NCBI RefSeq assembly: GCF_023015765.1
Contig: NZ_JALKAL010000004.1
Location: 248,001 to 312,000 of the forward strand
Direction of reading: 5' to 3'
Length of the DNA stretch: 64,000 nt
Source of the DNA: Ornithinimicrobium sp. F0845
Lineage (GTDB): Bacteria; Actinomycetota; Actinomycetes; Actinomycetales; Dermatophilaceae
Positions 7,551 to 16,568 of the stretch are shown here, piece after piece. A program made the position numbers and the translations under genes. Each line of letters starts with the position of its first letter. Position 1 is the stretch's first letter. Below the pieces are notes generated by a model, which did no database searches, was not told where the DNA came from, and saw only the letters and a list, made by a program, of their open reading frames with translations.

Positions 7551-10500
7551 GGCGGCGCGTAGTCGATGCCCGGCAGGTGGGTGCTCCACTCACGCTCGGT
7601 GGCCGGTGTGCCCGTCGTCTCGCAGACGAAGGCCTCCGCGGCTGGCGCGTCGACCAGCCAGGTGTAGGCACGACCCTGCTGGCCGCCGGCGAGGAGGTGG
7701 TCGTCATCCACCCAGCCCACCGCGGTCAGGGGCGCCAGCGCCGAGCGGAGGACGAGCTCGGAGACGTAGGCGTCGCCCTGCTTGTGCCACACCCACACGG
7801 TCTCGTCCAGGACTGCCGCGGCGACCCGGTTGCCGTCGGGCGAGAAGGCCACCGAGTAGACCGTCGCCGCAGGACCCGTGAGCGTTGGACCGACCGGCAC
7901 CGGCGCGGACGGGTCGCTCACGTCATACAGCTCCAGCTGACTGTTGGCGCCGCCTACCGCCAGGAGGTTGCCGTCGCTGGTGAAGTCCAGGGCAAAAACG
8001 GACAGCTCGACGTCGATGGTGCCCACCGGTCCGGCCTCCAGGTCGGTCCCGTCCCAGAGGTGGACGCCACCGAGGACGCCACCGGTCGCGATGACCGCCC
8101 TACGTGAGCCGGCGACTGTCACCACCGGGTCCTCCGGCACGATCTGCGCGGCCACCTGTCCCGGGGCGTTCAGGTCGACGACCGACAGGAGCCCGTCGTT
8201 GGTCGCCGCCACCACGTGGCTGTCACCGGCGAAGAAGGCCGAGTGCTCGACATACTTCTCACCGATCTGCAGCCCGAGCACCTGCTCGGGGTCGGCCGGG
8301 TCGCTGACGTCCCAGGCCAGGAGATGCCCGGTCGACGTGCCGCTGACCGCCAGGCCGCCGCCCGTGCTGATCGCCGCGGCGCCGTCGAGGATCCCCTGGC
8401 TCTCGGCTGCCTCGAGCGCCGCCAGCAGGCGCGGGGTCCGCGGCGCGGCGGTGTCCCACAGATAGAGGCGCCCGTCCGCGGTGCCCGAGGAGGTCAGGGC
8501 ACGGCTGCCGTCCTCGGCGGCGGCGGTGATGAAGACGGTGTCGCCCGACAGGGGCAGGACCCCCTCGGTCAGGTGCCAGAGGTAGGCCGAGGTGTCGGTC
8601 GTGGTGATGACCATCCGGTCCTCGTCGACGACGTCCACGGAGGTGACTGCTGCACTCACGGGGAGCACGCCGCGCACCTGCGCCGGCTCCCCCTCCTCCG
8701 GCACCTCCCACATCCGCAGCGTGCTGTCCGAGCTGCCGGCCACGACGAACTCCCCGTCGGTGGTGAAGGACACCGCGTTGACCCAGCTCTCGAAGTCCGC
8801 CAGCTCGGCCTCCGGCTCGAGGCCGTCGGCGGTGACGCCGAACAGGCGCAGCGTCTTGTCGCTGCCGACCGCCGCGAGACGTGAGCCGTCCGGGGAGAGG
8901 TCGACGTCGAACTGCCGGGTCGCGTCGTCGCCCACGTGCACCCGGTCGGTCTCCGCCAGGTCGTTGCCCTCCCACGACCACAGGTAGATGTGGCCGCCCA
9001 TCGTCGCCCCGGCCACCCGCTCGCCGGAACCATCGACGCTGATGCCGCGGATCGACCCAGCCACGTCCGTGACCGGCGTGCGTTCGACCCAGTCGGCACC
9101 CACCCGCTCCCAGCGCAGCACCCTGGCCTGCCCGGAGGCATCCTCGTCCCCGGCGCCCACGAGCCAGCGCCCGTCGGGGGAGAACACGAGGTCGAAGACG
9201 GTCCGGTCGGTCGCGAGCTCCGCACTGAGCTCGGGCTGCTCCGGGTCGCTGACGTCGAACAGCCGGACGGCCTCCGCGCCGCCGCCGACGGCCAGCACAG
9301 CACCGGCCTCGTCGAGCGCGACGGTCTGGACGGTCGTGCCCGCGTCATCGAGGGTCACCGTCGCCAGGTCGGTCATGAGCGCACCGTCGACACGCACCAG
9401 GTCGACGCTGCCGTCCGTGCCGCCGAAGGCCATCAGGTCACCGGCCGCGTTTGCGGCCGCGGCGAGCGGGGCCCCGGGGTCGACCCGCCGGGTCATCACC
9501 GGCAGGGAGGTCGCGTCGATCAGCGCGGAGCGCGACTCTCTGGTGTCCGAGATCTGGTAGCCGCCGAGCGCGACCTGGTTGGCCAGCGGGACGTTCGACT
9601 CGCGGAGGTTGGCAGCAACCCTGGCCATCTGACGGGAGCGGGCCTCGTCACGTTGGTCTGCCACCGCGGAGCGGCTCTGGAATGCTGCCGCTCCGGCCAG
9701 CGCGGCCACCAGCGCCAGGCTCACGGCGACCGCGAGGAGTTGCCGGGTCCGCCGGTGATTTCGGTCCTTGTCCCTGGTCTGCTGCTCAGCCTGCTCCTCG
9801 CTGGCGTGCAAGAAGGTGCGCTCGGCCTGGTTCAGCTCTCCGTCGTGCGAGAGGGTCCAGGTCCGGACCGCCTCGAGCAGGCTGCCGCGGAGCAGCAGCT
9901 CGGGATCCCGGTCGTGCTCCACCCAGGTGCGCTCGTGGCGGCCGAACTGCTCCCGCAGCAGGAGGTCGGCCCGGTCCTCGTCCAACCACCTCTGCAGCCG
10001 CGGCCAGGTGCTGATCAGCGCCTCGTGACTCAGCGTGATGTCGACCTCCGACACCGTCAGCAACCGGTGGGCGATCAGATGGTCCAGCACCTGACCGGCC
10101 GCCGGGTGCAGCCGGGTCAGCTCCTCGCGACGCCGGGTCCGGCGACTGGGCCTGGCGTCCGGGTGCGGCACGATCAGCCGGAGCACGATCGCGCGGGCCA
10201 CCTGCTGGCCCTCTGCGTCCAGGTCGGCGAAGGCCCGCTCGGCGCTGCGCCGGACGGCGCCGACCACACCGTCCACCGCCTTGTAGTCGCGGATGCGGAG
10301 CTGACGTCGGTCGCTGTGCTCCCACGCGGCCTGGAGCGTGTGGGACAGGTGCGGGAGCACGTGCGTCAGGTCGCTGGCCTGGAGGTCGGAGACGATGACG
10401 TCGACCAGGCCCCACTCGAGTTTGAGACCGACCCTGCCCGCGGGTCCCTCGATCACCGACCGCAGCTCGTCCTCGGTCATCGGTGGCACGAGCACCTGGC

Positions 10501-11281
10501 GGTCGCGCAACGCGGCCAGCAACCCGGGGTGTGCGGCCGCCTCGCCGTACCGGTCCGCCCGCAACCCGATCACCAGGACCCGGGATCGCTCCGGGGTCGT
10601 CCCCTGTGCCCAGGAGACCAGCCGGTTCAGGGTGGCGGAACGCTCGTCGTCGTCCGGAGTGAGGGTGAACAGCTCCTCGAACTGGTCGACGACCAGCAGC
10701 GCCCGCGGCAGGTCCTCGAGGGTGTCGAGCGCGGTCTCCACCACCTCCGCCGGATCCGTCCCGGGGGTGATGAGCTCGCAGTGCCACGCCTGGTCGGCTG
10801 ACTGCAGGGCGGGAATGAGGCCGGCCCGCAGCAGTGAGGACTTGCCGGTGCCGGAGGCTCCGACGACAGTGACGATCCCGCCCGCCGACCGGGCGCGTTC
10901 GACATGGTCGACGAGGTCGTCGATGAGGGCGGTCCGGCCGAAGAAGATGTCTCCGTCATCGGTGCCGAACCCCGCCAGGCCCCGGTACGGCGCCCGCATC
11001 ACCAGCGGCACACGCCGCCCCTGGTGCAGGTCCACGAGACGCTCGTGCCAGAGGCGTGCCTCCTCCGGGGTGGCCCCGCAGGCGGTGACCACCGACTCCA
11101 GCACCTCCGGTCGGTTGGCGGGGGGCAGGTGCCGTCCGCTGAAGTAGCCACCCAGGGTGCCCGAGGGGACGCCCGTCTGCCGGGACAGCTCGCGCACCGA
11201 CAGCCCCGCCCGCAGGCGCAGCGTGGTCAGTGCCTCACCGAACACGGCAGCAGGCGCCTGATCACTCTCGGTCGTCACCAT
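7529..11281 (-). CDS. HTH-XRE / nSTAND ATPase / WD40-repeat protein
   Basis: A 1250-residue protein if started at MVTTESDQAP (11281); an ATG three codons upstream (11290) lies inside an inverted repeat. Residues about 13-65 form an XRE-like HTH (LSVRELSRQTGVPSGTLGGY). A STAND NTPase follows: FFGR, P-loop GASGTGKSS near residue 143, Walker B ALLVVDQFEEL. A single transmembrane helix (LLAVAVSLALVAALAGAAAF) lies near residue 525. The remainder is a WD40 propeller with many SPDG, VAFSPDG and GSSDSTLRMWE blades. Actinobacterial proteins of this build are presumed conformational switches or sensors, some linked to defence; the output here is unknown. It diverges from the gene at 11428. Confidence 0.88.
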   Translation of the reverse strand: MVTTESDQAPAAVFGEALTTLRLRAGLSVRELSRQTGVPSGTLGGYFSGRHLPPANRPEVLESVVTACGATPEEARLWHERLVDLHQGRRVPLVMRAPYRGLAGFGTDDGDIFFGRTALIDDLVDHVERARSAGGIVTVVGASGTGKSSLLRAGLIPALQSADQAWHCELITPGTDPAEVVETALDTLEDLPRALLVVDQFEELFTLTPDDDERSATLNRLVSWAQGTTPERSRVLVIGLRADRYGEAAAHPGLLAALRDRQVLVPPMTEDELRSVIEGPAGRVGLKLEWGLVDVIVSDLQASDLTHVLPHLSHTLQAAWEHSDRRQLRIRDYKAVDGVVGAVRRSAERAFADLDAEGQQVARAIVLRLIVPHPDARPSRRTRRREELTRLHPAAGQVLDHLIAHRLLTVSEVDITLSHEALISTWPRLQRWLDEDRADLLLREQFGRHERTWVEHDRDPELLLRGSLLEAVRTWTLSHDGELNQAERTFLHASEEQAEQQTRDKDRNHRRTRQLLAVAVSLALVAALAGAAAFQSRSAVADQRDEARSRQMARVAANLRESNVPLANQVALGGYQISDTRESRSALIDATSLPVMTRRVDPGAPLAAAANAAGDLMAFGGTDGSVDLVRVDGALMTDLATVTLDDAGTTVQTVALDEAGAVLAVGGGAEAVRLFDVSDPEQPELSAELATDRTVFDLVFSPDGRWLVGAGDEDASGQARVLRWERVGADWVERTPVTDVAGSIRGISVDGSGERVAGATMGGHIYLWSWEGNDLAETDRVHVGDDATRQFDVDLSPDGSRLAAVGSDKTLRLFGVTADGLEPEAELADFESWVNAVSFTTDGEFVVAGSSDSTLRMWEVPEEGEPAQVRGVLPVSAAVTSVDVVDEDRMVITTTDTSAYLWHLTEGVLPLSGDTVFITAAAEDGSRALTSSGTADGRLYLWDTAAPRTPRLLAALEAAESQGILDGAAAISTGGGLAVSGTSTGHLLAWDVSDPADPEQVLGLQIGEKYVEHSAFFAGDSHVVAATNDGLLSVVDLNAPGQVAAQIVPEDPVVTVAGSRRAVIATGGVLGGVHLWDGTDLEAGPVGTIDVELSVFALDFTSDGNLLAVGGANSQLELYDVSDPSAPVPVGPTLTGPAATVYSVAFSPDGNRVAAAVLDETVWVWHKQGDAYVSELVLRSALAPLTAVGWVDDDHLLAGGQQGRAYTWLVDAPAAEAFVCETTGTPATEREWSTHLPGIDYAPPCLDTVP

Positions 11282-11282
11282 G

Positions 11283-11332
11283 CGCCACATTGTGGCGGGT
11301 GTGCGGTGACCTGTGTGTATGAGGGGTGTATG
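11283..11332. promoter_or_regulatory. Operator-like repeats upstream of the nSTAND gene
   Basis: CGCCACA and TGTGGCG (11283-11289 and 11291-11297) are perfect 7-base inverted repeats around one base and overlap the start of the STAND gene. GTGTATG is repeated at 11315-11321 and 11326-11332, exactly 11 bases apart. Both elements lie between divergent genes, one of which encodes its own HTH domain, so autoregulation is a reasonable inference. No direct evidence. Confidence 0.4.
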
Positions 11333-11427
11333 GGGTTGTATTGACCTGGACCCAGGGGCTGGTCAAGAGTGCGTCAAGAGGCCACACTGCTGCCACAGGC
11401 AACGTGACACCCTCGGGGAGAGAAACC

Positions 11428-11793
11428 GTGACGGCTGAGCCCTTCATCGCACCGACCGCAGCAGACCTGCTGCGCCACCACCTACTCACCGACGTGAGCT
11501 GTCGTCGCAAGTGGCAGACCAGGGCGACGCGCAACCGTCGCGGCACGCTGAACCAGGCCGCGGTGGCCCAGGTGCTGGCCGAGTGGTTGTGGGACCAGGG
11601 CGAGGAGCACGAGGACGACGTGTTGCTGCCCCGCCGGCTGAAGGACCGGGTCAGCCGGGCGCTGTCCCCCGCCGAGGGTCCGTCACCCAAGAGTCTGAGC
11701 CTGTTCATCGACGCCTTCGGGATCCCGCCCGCAGTCGCCGACGAACTCTGGGAGGCACACCTGCACGGTCACCCGGTGGACGCGACGCGCTAG
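11428..11793 (+). CDS. Hypothetical protein (121 aa), possibly HTH-like
   Basis: Started at the GTG at 11428 (VTAEPFIAPTAADL), which has GGGGAGAG six bases upstream; the longer in-frame ATG at 11326 has no ribosome binding site and overlaps regulatory repeats. The protein is helical and charged. A segment LNQAAVAQVLAEWLWDQGEEHEDDVLLPRRLKDRVSRAL is followed by SPKSLSLFIDAFGI, resembling the HTH-associated segments of some actinobacterial regulatory proteins, but I cannot place it in a family. It diverges from the STAND/WD40 gene and may be functionally linked to it. Confidence 0.6.
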   Translation: MTAEPFIAPTAADLLRHHLLTDVSCRRKWQTRATRNRRGTLNQAAVAQVLAEWLWDQGEEHEDDVLLPRRLKDRVSRALSPAEGPSPKSLSLFIDAFGIPPAVADELWEAHLHGHPVDATR

Positions 11794-11801
11794 ACCCGCG
11801 G

Positions 11802-13028
11802 TCAGACCGCCCGCTCCAGGGCGTCGCTGAGCAGGTCTGCCTGCCGCGCGACCTGGCGGGCGTACACGCCCTCCCGCTTGTGCCCTGCCAGCTCGGCCAT
11901 CCGCACCGGAGCACGGGAGAGGAAGCGGGCGTGCACGATGACCAGCTCCTCTGCAGCGGAGTAACCGCCCGAGGCCTCGGGTTGTCCCCACTCCTCCAGG
12001 AGCAGGTCGAGCAGCGGGTCCTTCTCGGCCGCGAACAGGTGCAGCTTCGCGGCGTCGTGCATGACCGGGCGTTCCATCGCATGCTCCCAGTCGATGATGA
12101 CCACCCCGTCGTCGGTGCCGAGCACGTTCGAGGCCACCAGGTCGCCGTGTGACCACGAGAGTCGCAGCCTCTTGTCGGCCGCGATCAGCTCGGCTACCCG
12201 TGCGCCCTGCTCCGCCGGGACCAGCTCGGCGTCCCGGACGTCCTGCCACTGCTCCCGGAACCCCCGGTGCCAGATCTCGCTCACTCGGCGGGTGTGCACG
12301 CCGTAGCCCAGGTGGACCCGGCTGAGCCCCTCGATGATCTGCGGGAGGTGCGCGGCCATGCGCAGACGCGTGGTCAGCGGGTCACCGTCGACCCACCTCT
12401 CGACCAGGTAGCGCAGACCGCCCCCCAGCTCGCCGTGCCCCAGCAGCTTCGGCATGAGCCCGGGGGCGTACCGGTCGACGATCTCGTGGGTCGCCACGGC
12501 ATTGGTGATGCCACAGGACCCGTTGGGGCGCACCGGCTGCACCGCGACGGTGCGCCGATCACCGCTGTAGGCGGCCCGCAGCTTGACCTGGGAGCTGAGG
12601 TCGAACTTGGCCAGCACCACAACGTCCGCCGTGACCGCCGCGCTCAGGGTGCCCACGGTCGCCCGCTCCGGGTCCCAGTGGCCGCGCAACGGCGCGGGCA
12701 GCATCGACTGGAGCGAAGGGTCGCCGTTCGGCCGGCGCACCGCACGATCCAGCGTCAGGAACTCCTGGGGCGTGTGGGTGCTCGCCAGGCTGGGTTCCAG
12801 GGCCTCGACCTGCCGGACGACGTCCAGGGCCTGCACCAGCCGATCGATCCGACGCTGCTGCGCGTCGCTCGGCTCGGGTCTGCTGCTCGGCGGTCTCGGG
12901 GACGGGCTGCCGAGCAGCCTGCCCGTGATGGGCCGCAGCCCCCGTCGGATCCCGTCCCTCGCCCGCGCCCCCAGGGTCGCCGCGCTCCTGCGCACCACCG
13001 CGCCCGCCTCCTTCGACTCTGGGCCCAC
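11802..13028 (-). CDS. Aminoglycoside phosphotransferase-like kinase
   Basis: A 408-residue protein with a GTG start at 13028. The C-terminal half has the APH/choline-kinase catalytic signature LSWSHGDLVASNVLG (catalytic Asp in HGD, Asn five residues later) and the metal-binding Asp in VIIDWEHA. The N-terminal 90 residues are basic and Pro/Ser-rich, then helical. A glycine-rich ATP loop is not obvious. Substrate cannot be told from sequence; similar proteins occur in teichoic-acid and other polysaccharide clusters as well as resistance loci. It ends nine bases from the convergent gene at 11793. Confidence 0.75.
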   Translation of the reverse strand: MGPESKEAGAVVRRSAATLGARARDGIRRGLRPITGRLLGSPSPRPPSSRPEPSDAQQRRIDRLVQALDVVRQVEALEPSLASTHTPQEFLTLDRAVRRPNGDPSLQSMLPAPLRGHWDPERATVGTLSAAVTADVVVLAKFDLSSQVKLRAAYSGDRRTVAVQPVRPNGSCGITNAVATHEIVDRYAPGLMPKLLGHGELGGGLRYLVERWVDGDPLTTRLRMAAHLPQIIEGLSRVHLGYGVHTRRVSEIWHRGFREQWQDVRDAELVPAEQGARVAELIAADKRLRLSWSHGDLVASNVLGTDDGVVIIDWEHAMERPVMHDAAKLHLFAAEKDPLLDLLLEEWGQPEASGGYSAAEELVIVHARFLSRAPVRMAELAGHKREGVYARQVARQADLLSDALERAV

Positions 13029-13154
13029 TCAACAGGCCCTGGATGAGAGCTTGATGAGACGGTCCGGCGAGGCTGCCGACGTGCGCGGCGGAACTCAAGG
13101 GACGACAGGTGAACAACTGGTGTCGTCAGTATGTCGTGGCGCCGGGCGATGAGG

Positions 13155-13331
13155 TCAGGCGTCGGGCCGTTCGTCCTTGCCCAGCACGCCGACGCTGACC
13201 CAGGCGATCCCCACCACGATGCCGCCGATGGCGGCGTAGCCGGTGCGCGCGTCCTCCCCGATGACCGCGAAGAGTCCGCCGTAGATGATGCTCAGGACCA
13301 GTGCGATGTATGCCAGATACTTTCTGTCCAT
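13155..13331 (-). CDS. Small two-helix membrane protein (58 aa)
   Basis: The ORF reads MDRKYLAYIALVLSIIYGG, then GYAAIGGIVVGIAWVSVGVL, ending in DERPDA. Two hydrophobic helices are separated by a short acidic loop. Base composition and third-position GC fit coding. No family recognised. Confidence 0.6.
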   Translation of the reverse strand: MDRKYLAYIALVLSIIYGGLFAVIGEDARTGYAAIGGIVVGIAWVSVGVLGKDERPDA

Positions 13332-13451
13332 GCCCGCAGCCTCTCGCGGAACCGGCGGCGGGCACCAGTGACACGCGGGGGTCGTCCTGCGGGACAGATG
13401 TCACCTCCACGGCCCGTCCGAGGGCTCGGATCCCGTGACTACGCTGGCCGG

Positions 13452-13907
13452 GTGAAGCTCGACGCCGCCAGCCTGCTGCAGAACCGCCGATTCGTGCGAG
13501 CGCCGATCCCGTTGTTCCGGGCCGGCCTGGGGTTCCTGCTCACCCGACGGATCCTGATGCTCGAGCACGTGGGCCGCACGAGCGGCCTCGCCCGCTACGT
13601 CGTGCTCGAGGTGGTGCTGCGCGAGTCGGACACCTCGCTGGTGGTCGCCTCCGGCTTCGGCAGACGCGCCCAGTGGTTCCGCAACCTGCTGGCCGAGCCG
13701 CGGTGCCACGTCAGCACCGGCTTCACGCGCCGGCGACCCGCCGTGGCGACCGTGCTGACCGACGCGGAGGGTGCTGCCGTCCTGGCCCGATACCAGCAGG
13801 AGCACCCCGGTGCCTGGGAGAGGCTCTCGGCGATCATCGTCGAGGCGACCGGTGACCCCGAGCCGGACATCCCCCTGGTCCGGCTCGCGCTGGCGGAGGG
13901 GAGCTAA
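13452..13907 (+). CDS. Nitroreductase-family deazaflavin (F420)-type oxidoreductase
   Basis: A 151-residue protein with a GTG start at 13452. The strand pattern LMLEHVGRTSGLARYVVLEVV, then LVVASGFGRRAQWFRNLLAEP and VSTGFTRRRPAVATVL, is that of the Ddn/DUF385 split beta-barrel family, which binds F420H2 or flavin and reduces diverse substrates. Its substrate is unknown. The stop lies just before the methyltransferase start at 13918, with GGAGGGGAGC serving as that gene's ribosome binding site, so the two are probably cotranscribed. Confidence 0.85.
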   Translation: MKLDAASLLQNRRFVRAPIPLFRAGLGFLLTRRILMLEHVGRTSGLARYVVLEVVLRESDTSLVVASGFGRRAQWFRNLLAEPRCHVSTGFTRRRPAVATVLTDAEGAAVLARYQQEHPGAWERLSAIIVEATGDPEPDIPLVRLALAEGS

Positions 13908-13917
13908 CGTGCCGGGC

Positions 13918-14706
13918 ATGCCTTCCCATGAAGACGTCGTGTCCTGGTACGAGCACAGCGATGACGAGGCCGCCCGCCTGGCCGGCAACCCGCACTCCCG
14001 CCTGGAGGGGATGCGCACCCGCGAGCTGATCTCCCGGCACCTGCCCCAGGGACCGCTCGACGTGCTCGACGTGGGAGGGGCTGCGGGGGCGTATGCCGGG
14101 TGGCTGGCCGGTCTCGGCCACCGGGTCCATCTCGTCGACCCGGTGCCCCGGCACGTCGCCGGGGCATCGCGGGTGGCCGGGGTGACGGCCGCGGTCGGGG
14201 ATGCGCGCTCGCTCGTCGAGGCCGACGGCAGCCAGGACGCGGTCCTGCTGCTCGGCCCGCTCTACCACCTCCCAGACCCGGCCGATCGGCATACTGCCCT
14301 GGCGGAGGCACGCCGGGTGACCCGGCCCGGCGGGCGGATCTTTGCCGCTGCCATCAGCCGCTACAACGTCATCGGTGAGTTCGCGCTCAACGGTCAGCTC
14401 ACCGAGAGGTACCAGGAGATCTTCGCCCACCTGGTGCGGACCGGGGAGAACAGCGACACCGTCGGCTTCCCGCTGGGCCACGCGCACACGGCCGACGAGC
14501 TGGCCCGGGAGGCGACGGCCGCCGGGTGGACGGAGGTCGAGGCGTTCGGCGTCGAGGGACCGATGGGCTACGCCTTCGACCTCGTGGCCCCCGACCGGAT
14601 CGAGGAGGTGCTGCCGCAGGCGCACGCCGCCGCGCGCCTGCTCGAGAAGGACCCGCGGGCGATGGACCTGTGCCCGCACCTGCTGGTCACCGCGGTCAAC
14701 CGCTGA
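13918..14706 (+). CDS. Class I SAM-dependent methyltransferase
   Basis: A 262-residue protein; an alternative GTG lies at 13909. The Rossmann motif I VLDVGGAAGAYAGWLAGLGH sits near residue 45, with VHLVDPVPRHV as motif II and LLLGPLYHLPDPADRHTAL carrying the LYHL signature typical of this small-molecule methyltransferase group. RRVTRPGGRIFAA is post-motif III. It probably forms an operon with the F420-type flavin protein. Substrate unknown. Confidence 0.88.
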   Translation: MPSHEDVVSWYEHSDDEAARLAGNPHSRLEGMRTRELISRHLPQGPLDVLDVGGAAGAYAGWLAGLGHRVHLVDPVPRHVAGASRVAGVTAAVGDARSLVEADGSQDAVLLLGPLYHLPDPADRHTALAEARRVTRPGGRIFAAAISRYNVIGEFALNGQLTERYQEIFAHLVRTGENSDTVGFPLGHAHTADELAREATAAGWTEVEAFGVEGPMGYAFDLVAPDRIEEVLPQAHAAARLLEKDPRAMDLCPHLLVTAVNR

Positions 14707-14718
14707 CCGAGGTGGCGC

Positions 14719-15132
14719 TCACCCGGTGGCCGGGAGCGCGAACCTGTCGACCCGCGCCTGCGAGATCGGCACGACCTGCTGACCGAGCGGCAACAGCGCC
14801 AGCGGCACCATCTTCCAGCAGGCGATGCCGAACGGGATGCCGATGATCGTGATGCACAGCAGGAGTCCGGCAACCAGGTGCGCGATGGCCAGCTCCCACC
14901 CGAGCAGCACGATCCAGAGGATGTTGCCGATGATCGCCCAGGCGCCGGCATCCCGCCGGAAGACCGTGGTGCGCCCGAACGGCCACAGCACGAAGTTGGC
15001 GAGCCGAAAGGCGGCGATGCCGAACGGGATGGTGATGATCAGGATGCAGGCCAGGATCCCGGCGAGGACGTAGGCCAGCGCCAGCCACCAGCCCGCCAGG
15101 ACGAGCCAGAGAATGTTCCCGATGGTGCGCAT
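14719..15132 (-). CDS. YccF domain membrane protein
   Basis: A 137-residue integral membrane protein made of two similar halves, MRTIGNILWLVLAGWWLAL and AIIGNILWIVLLGWELAI, each followed by an IPFGIA motif (IITIPFGIAAF and IIGIPFGIACW). That internal duplication defines YccF. Function is not established. It is convergent with the methyltransferase gene, 12 bases apart. Confidence 0.9.
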   Translation of the reverse strand: MRTIGNILWLVLAGWWLALAYVLAGILACILIITIPFGIAAFRLANFVLWPFGRTTVFRRDAGAWAIIGNILWIVLLGWELAIAHLVAGLLLCITIIGIPFGIACWKMVPLALLPLGQQVVPISQARVDRFALPATG

Positions 15133-15200
15133 AGCGGGCAGCCTACCGGCGAGCCGCGGGACCGTCCCGGCACAGCTCAGCGGGACCGTCCCGGCCCGGC

Positions 15201-15776
15201 TCAGTCGTGGCTGGGCGGCTCCTCCACCTCGCCGGCGGCGTGCCGGCCGAGGACGAACAACAGGTCGCTGAGCCGGTTGAGGTAGACCACGACCTGGTCG
15301 GAGACCTCCGCGCCAGCCCGCGCCGCGCTGATCGTGTGCCGCTCGGCACGCCGCACCACGGTGCGCGCGACGTCCAGCGCAGCCGAGGCGCGCGTGGCGC
15401 CCGGGACGATGAACACGGGCCGGAGGGGCCGCCGGGCCACCAGGTCGTCGATCGTGCGCTCCAGCACGTCGACCATCTCCGGGCTCACCTGGGACTGCCC
15501 CGGGGTGCCCCGGTCCCGGGCGCGGGGGTTGGTCATCAGGTCGGCACCCACGACGAAGAGCTCACGCTGCAGCCGCAGCACCAGGTCCGCGAGCTCGGCG
15601 TCCCCGTCCTCGTCCCGCAGCGCCTGCCGGGCTGTGCCCAGGACCGCGACCGCCTCGTCGGTGTCGCCGCACGCCTCGACCAGCGCGTCGTCCTTGCCCA
15701 GCCGTCCGCCGAACAACCGCCCGGTCGTGCCGTCGTCGCCGGTCTTGGTGTAGATCGCGGACGCCTCGCCACTCAT
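15201..15776 (-). CDS. PduO-type cob(I)alamin adenosyltransferase
   Basis: A 191-residue protein started at MSGEASAIYTKTGDDGTTG (15776). The N-terminal ATP motif YTKTGDDGTTGRLFGG and the later RASAALDVARTVVRRAER, then VVYLNRLSDLLFVLGR, are diagnostic of the PduO/EutT-like corrinoid adenosyltransferase that transfers the 5'-deoxyadenosyl group of ATP to cob(I)alamin. The start overlaps the stop of the upstream flavin reductase-like gene by four bases (ATGA). The reductase could deliver the electron that makes Co(I), an inference from the pairing. Confidence 0.92.
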   Translation of the reverse strand: MSGEASAIYTKTGDDGTTGRLFGGRLGKDDALVEACGDTDEAVAVLGTARQALRDEDGDAELADLVLRLQRELFVVGADLMTNPRARDRGTPGQSQVSPEMVDVLERTIDDLVARRPLRPVFIVPGATRASAALDVARTVVRRAERHTISAARAGAEVSDQVVVYLNRLSDLLFVLGRHAAGEVEEPPSHD

Positions 15777-16531
15777 CTGCTTCCTCCTGCTTCCTCGCTG
15801 CCCCACGGCTGGGGCTCGGCATAGAACTCCTCGGTGTGCAGCCGTCCCGCCCGGCAGCCGAGGTCGCGCACGGCCCGGACGCACGCGGCCACGAAGCCCG
15901 GTGCACCCGCGATGAAGACCTCGTGCTCCGACAGGTCGGGCACCAGGTCCGGCAGCACCTCGGGGACACGACCGACCGGTGGTGGCCCCGACGCCCGGGT
16001 GAGGGTGCGGTGATACCGGAACCGCGGGTGCTGCGCCTCCCAGCCGCGGAACACGTCCTGGTCGATCAGGTCCTCCTCCGTGCGCCCGGAGAAGACGACC
16101 GTGAACGGGTCGGGCACCCCACGGCATACTGCGTCCTGCGCCAGCGACCGGACCGGCGCCAGCCCGGACCCGCCCGCCAGACAGAGCACCGGGTGGCCGG
16201 CCCCCGGGTCGGCCACGAAGGTGCCGTAGGGACCGGAGACCAGCACCGCGTCACCGACGGACACCTCGCGCGTGAGCCAGCGACTGGTCGCCCCGCCGGC
16301 CACCTCGGTGACCAGCAGGGTGAGTCGTCCGGTGGGGTCGGGGGCGTTGGCCACCGAGTAGGACCTCACCGGGATCAGGTAGTCCTCGTCACAGACCAGG
16401 ACGTACTGCCCCGGCAGGTAGGACATCGCCGAGCCCCCCGGCTCCAGCGTCAGCTCAGCGATGACCGGGGTGACCTGCGCCCGGGACACCACGACGTGGG
16501 GCAGCTCCTCCGGAGCGGCGGCCAGTGGCAT
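15773..16531 (-). CDS. Ferredoxin reductase-like FAD/NAD(P)H oxidoreductase
   Basis: A 252-residue protein started at MPLAAAPEELPHV (16531). It has the FNR-family FAD motif RSYSVAN near residue 70, the glycine-rich pyridine-nucleotide motif LCLAGGSGLAPVRSL near residue 120, and the C-terminal FIAGAPGFV. No iron-sulfur domain is attached. Translational coupling to the cobalamin adenosyltransferase suggests it reduces corrinoid; a general flavin reductase acting with an oxygenase is the alternative. Confidence 0.8.
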   Translation of the reverse strand: MPLAAAPEELPHVVVSRAQVTPVIAELTLEPGGSAMSYLPGQYVLVCDEDYLIPVRSYSVANAPDPTGRLTLLVTEVAGGATSRWLTREVSVGDAVLVSGPYGTFVADPGAGHPVLCLAGGSGLAPVRSLAQDAVCRGVPDPFTVVFSGRTEEDLIDQDVFRGWEAQHPRFRYHRTLTRASGPPPVGRVPEVLPDLVPDLSEHEVFIAGAPGFVAACVRAVRDLGCRAGRLHTEEFYAEPQPWGSEEAGGSR

Positions 16532-16568
16532 CGGTCCTCCCAGGTCGTCCGGCTGACCCCAGTGTCCC

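Noticed and set aside
8936-10801. A long plus-strand open frame opposite the STAND/WD40 gene
   Set aside because: Its translation is low complexity (Gly, Arg, Val, Gln-rich) while the opposite strand carries P-loop, Walker B and WD40 motifs.
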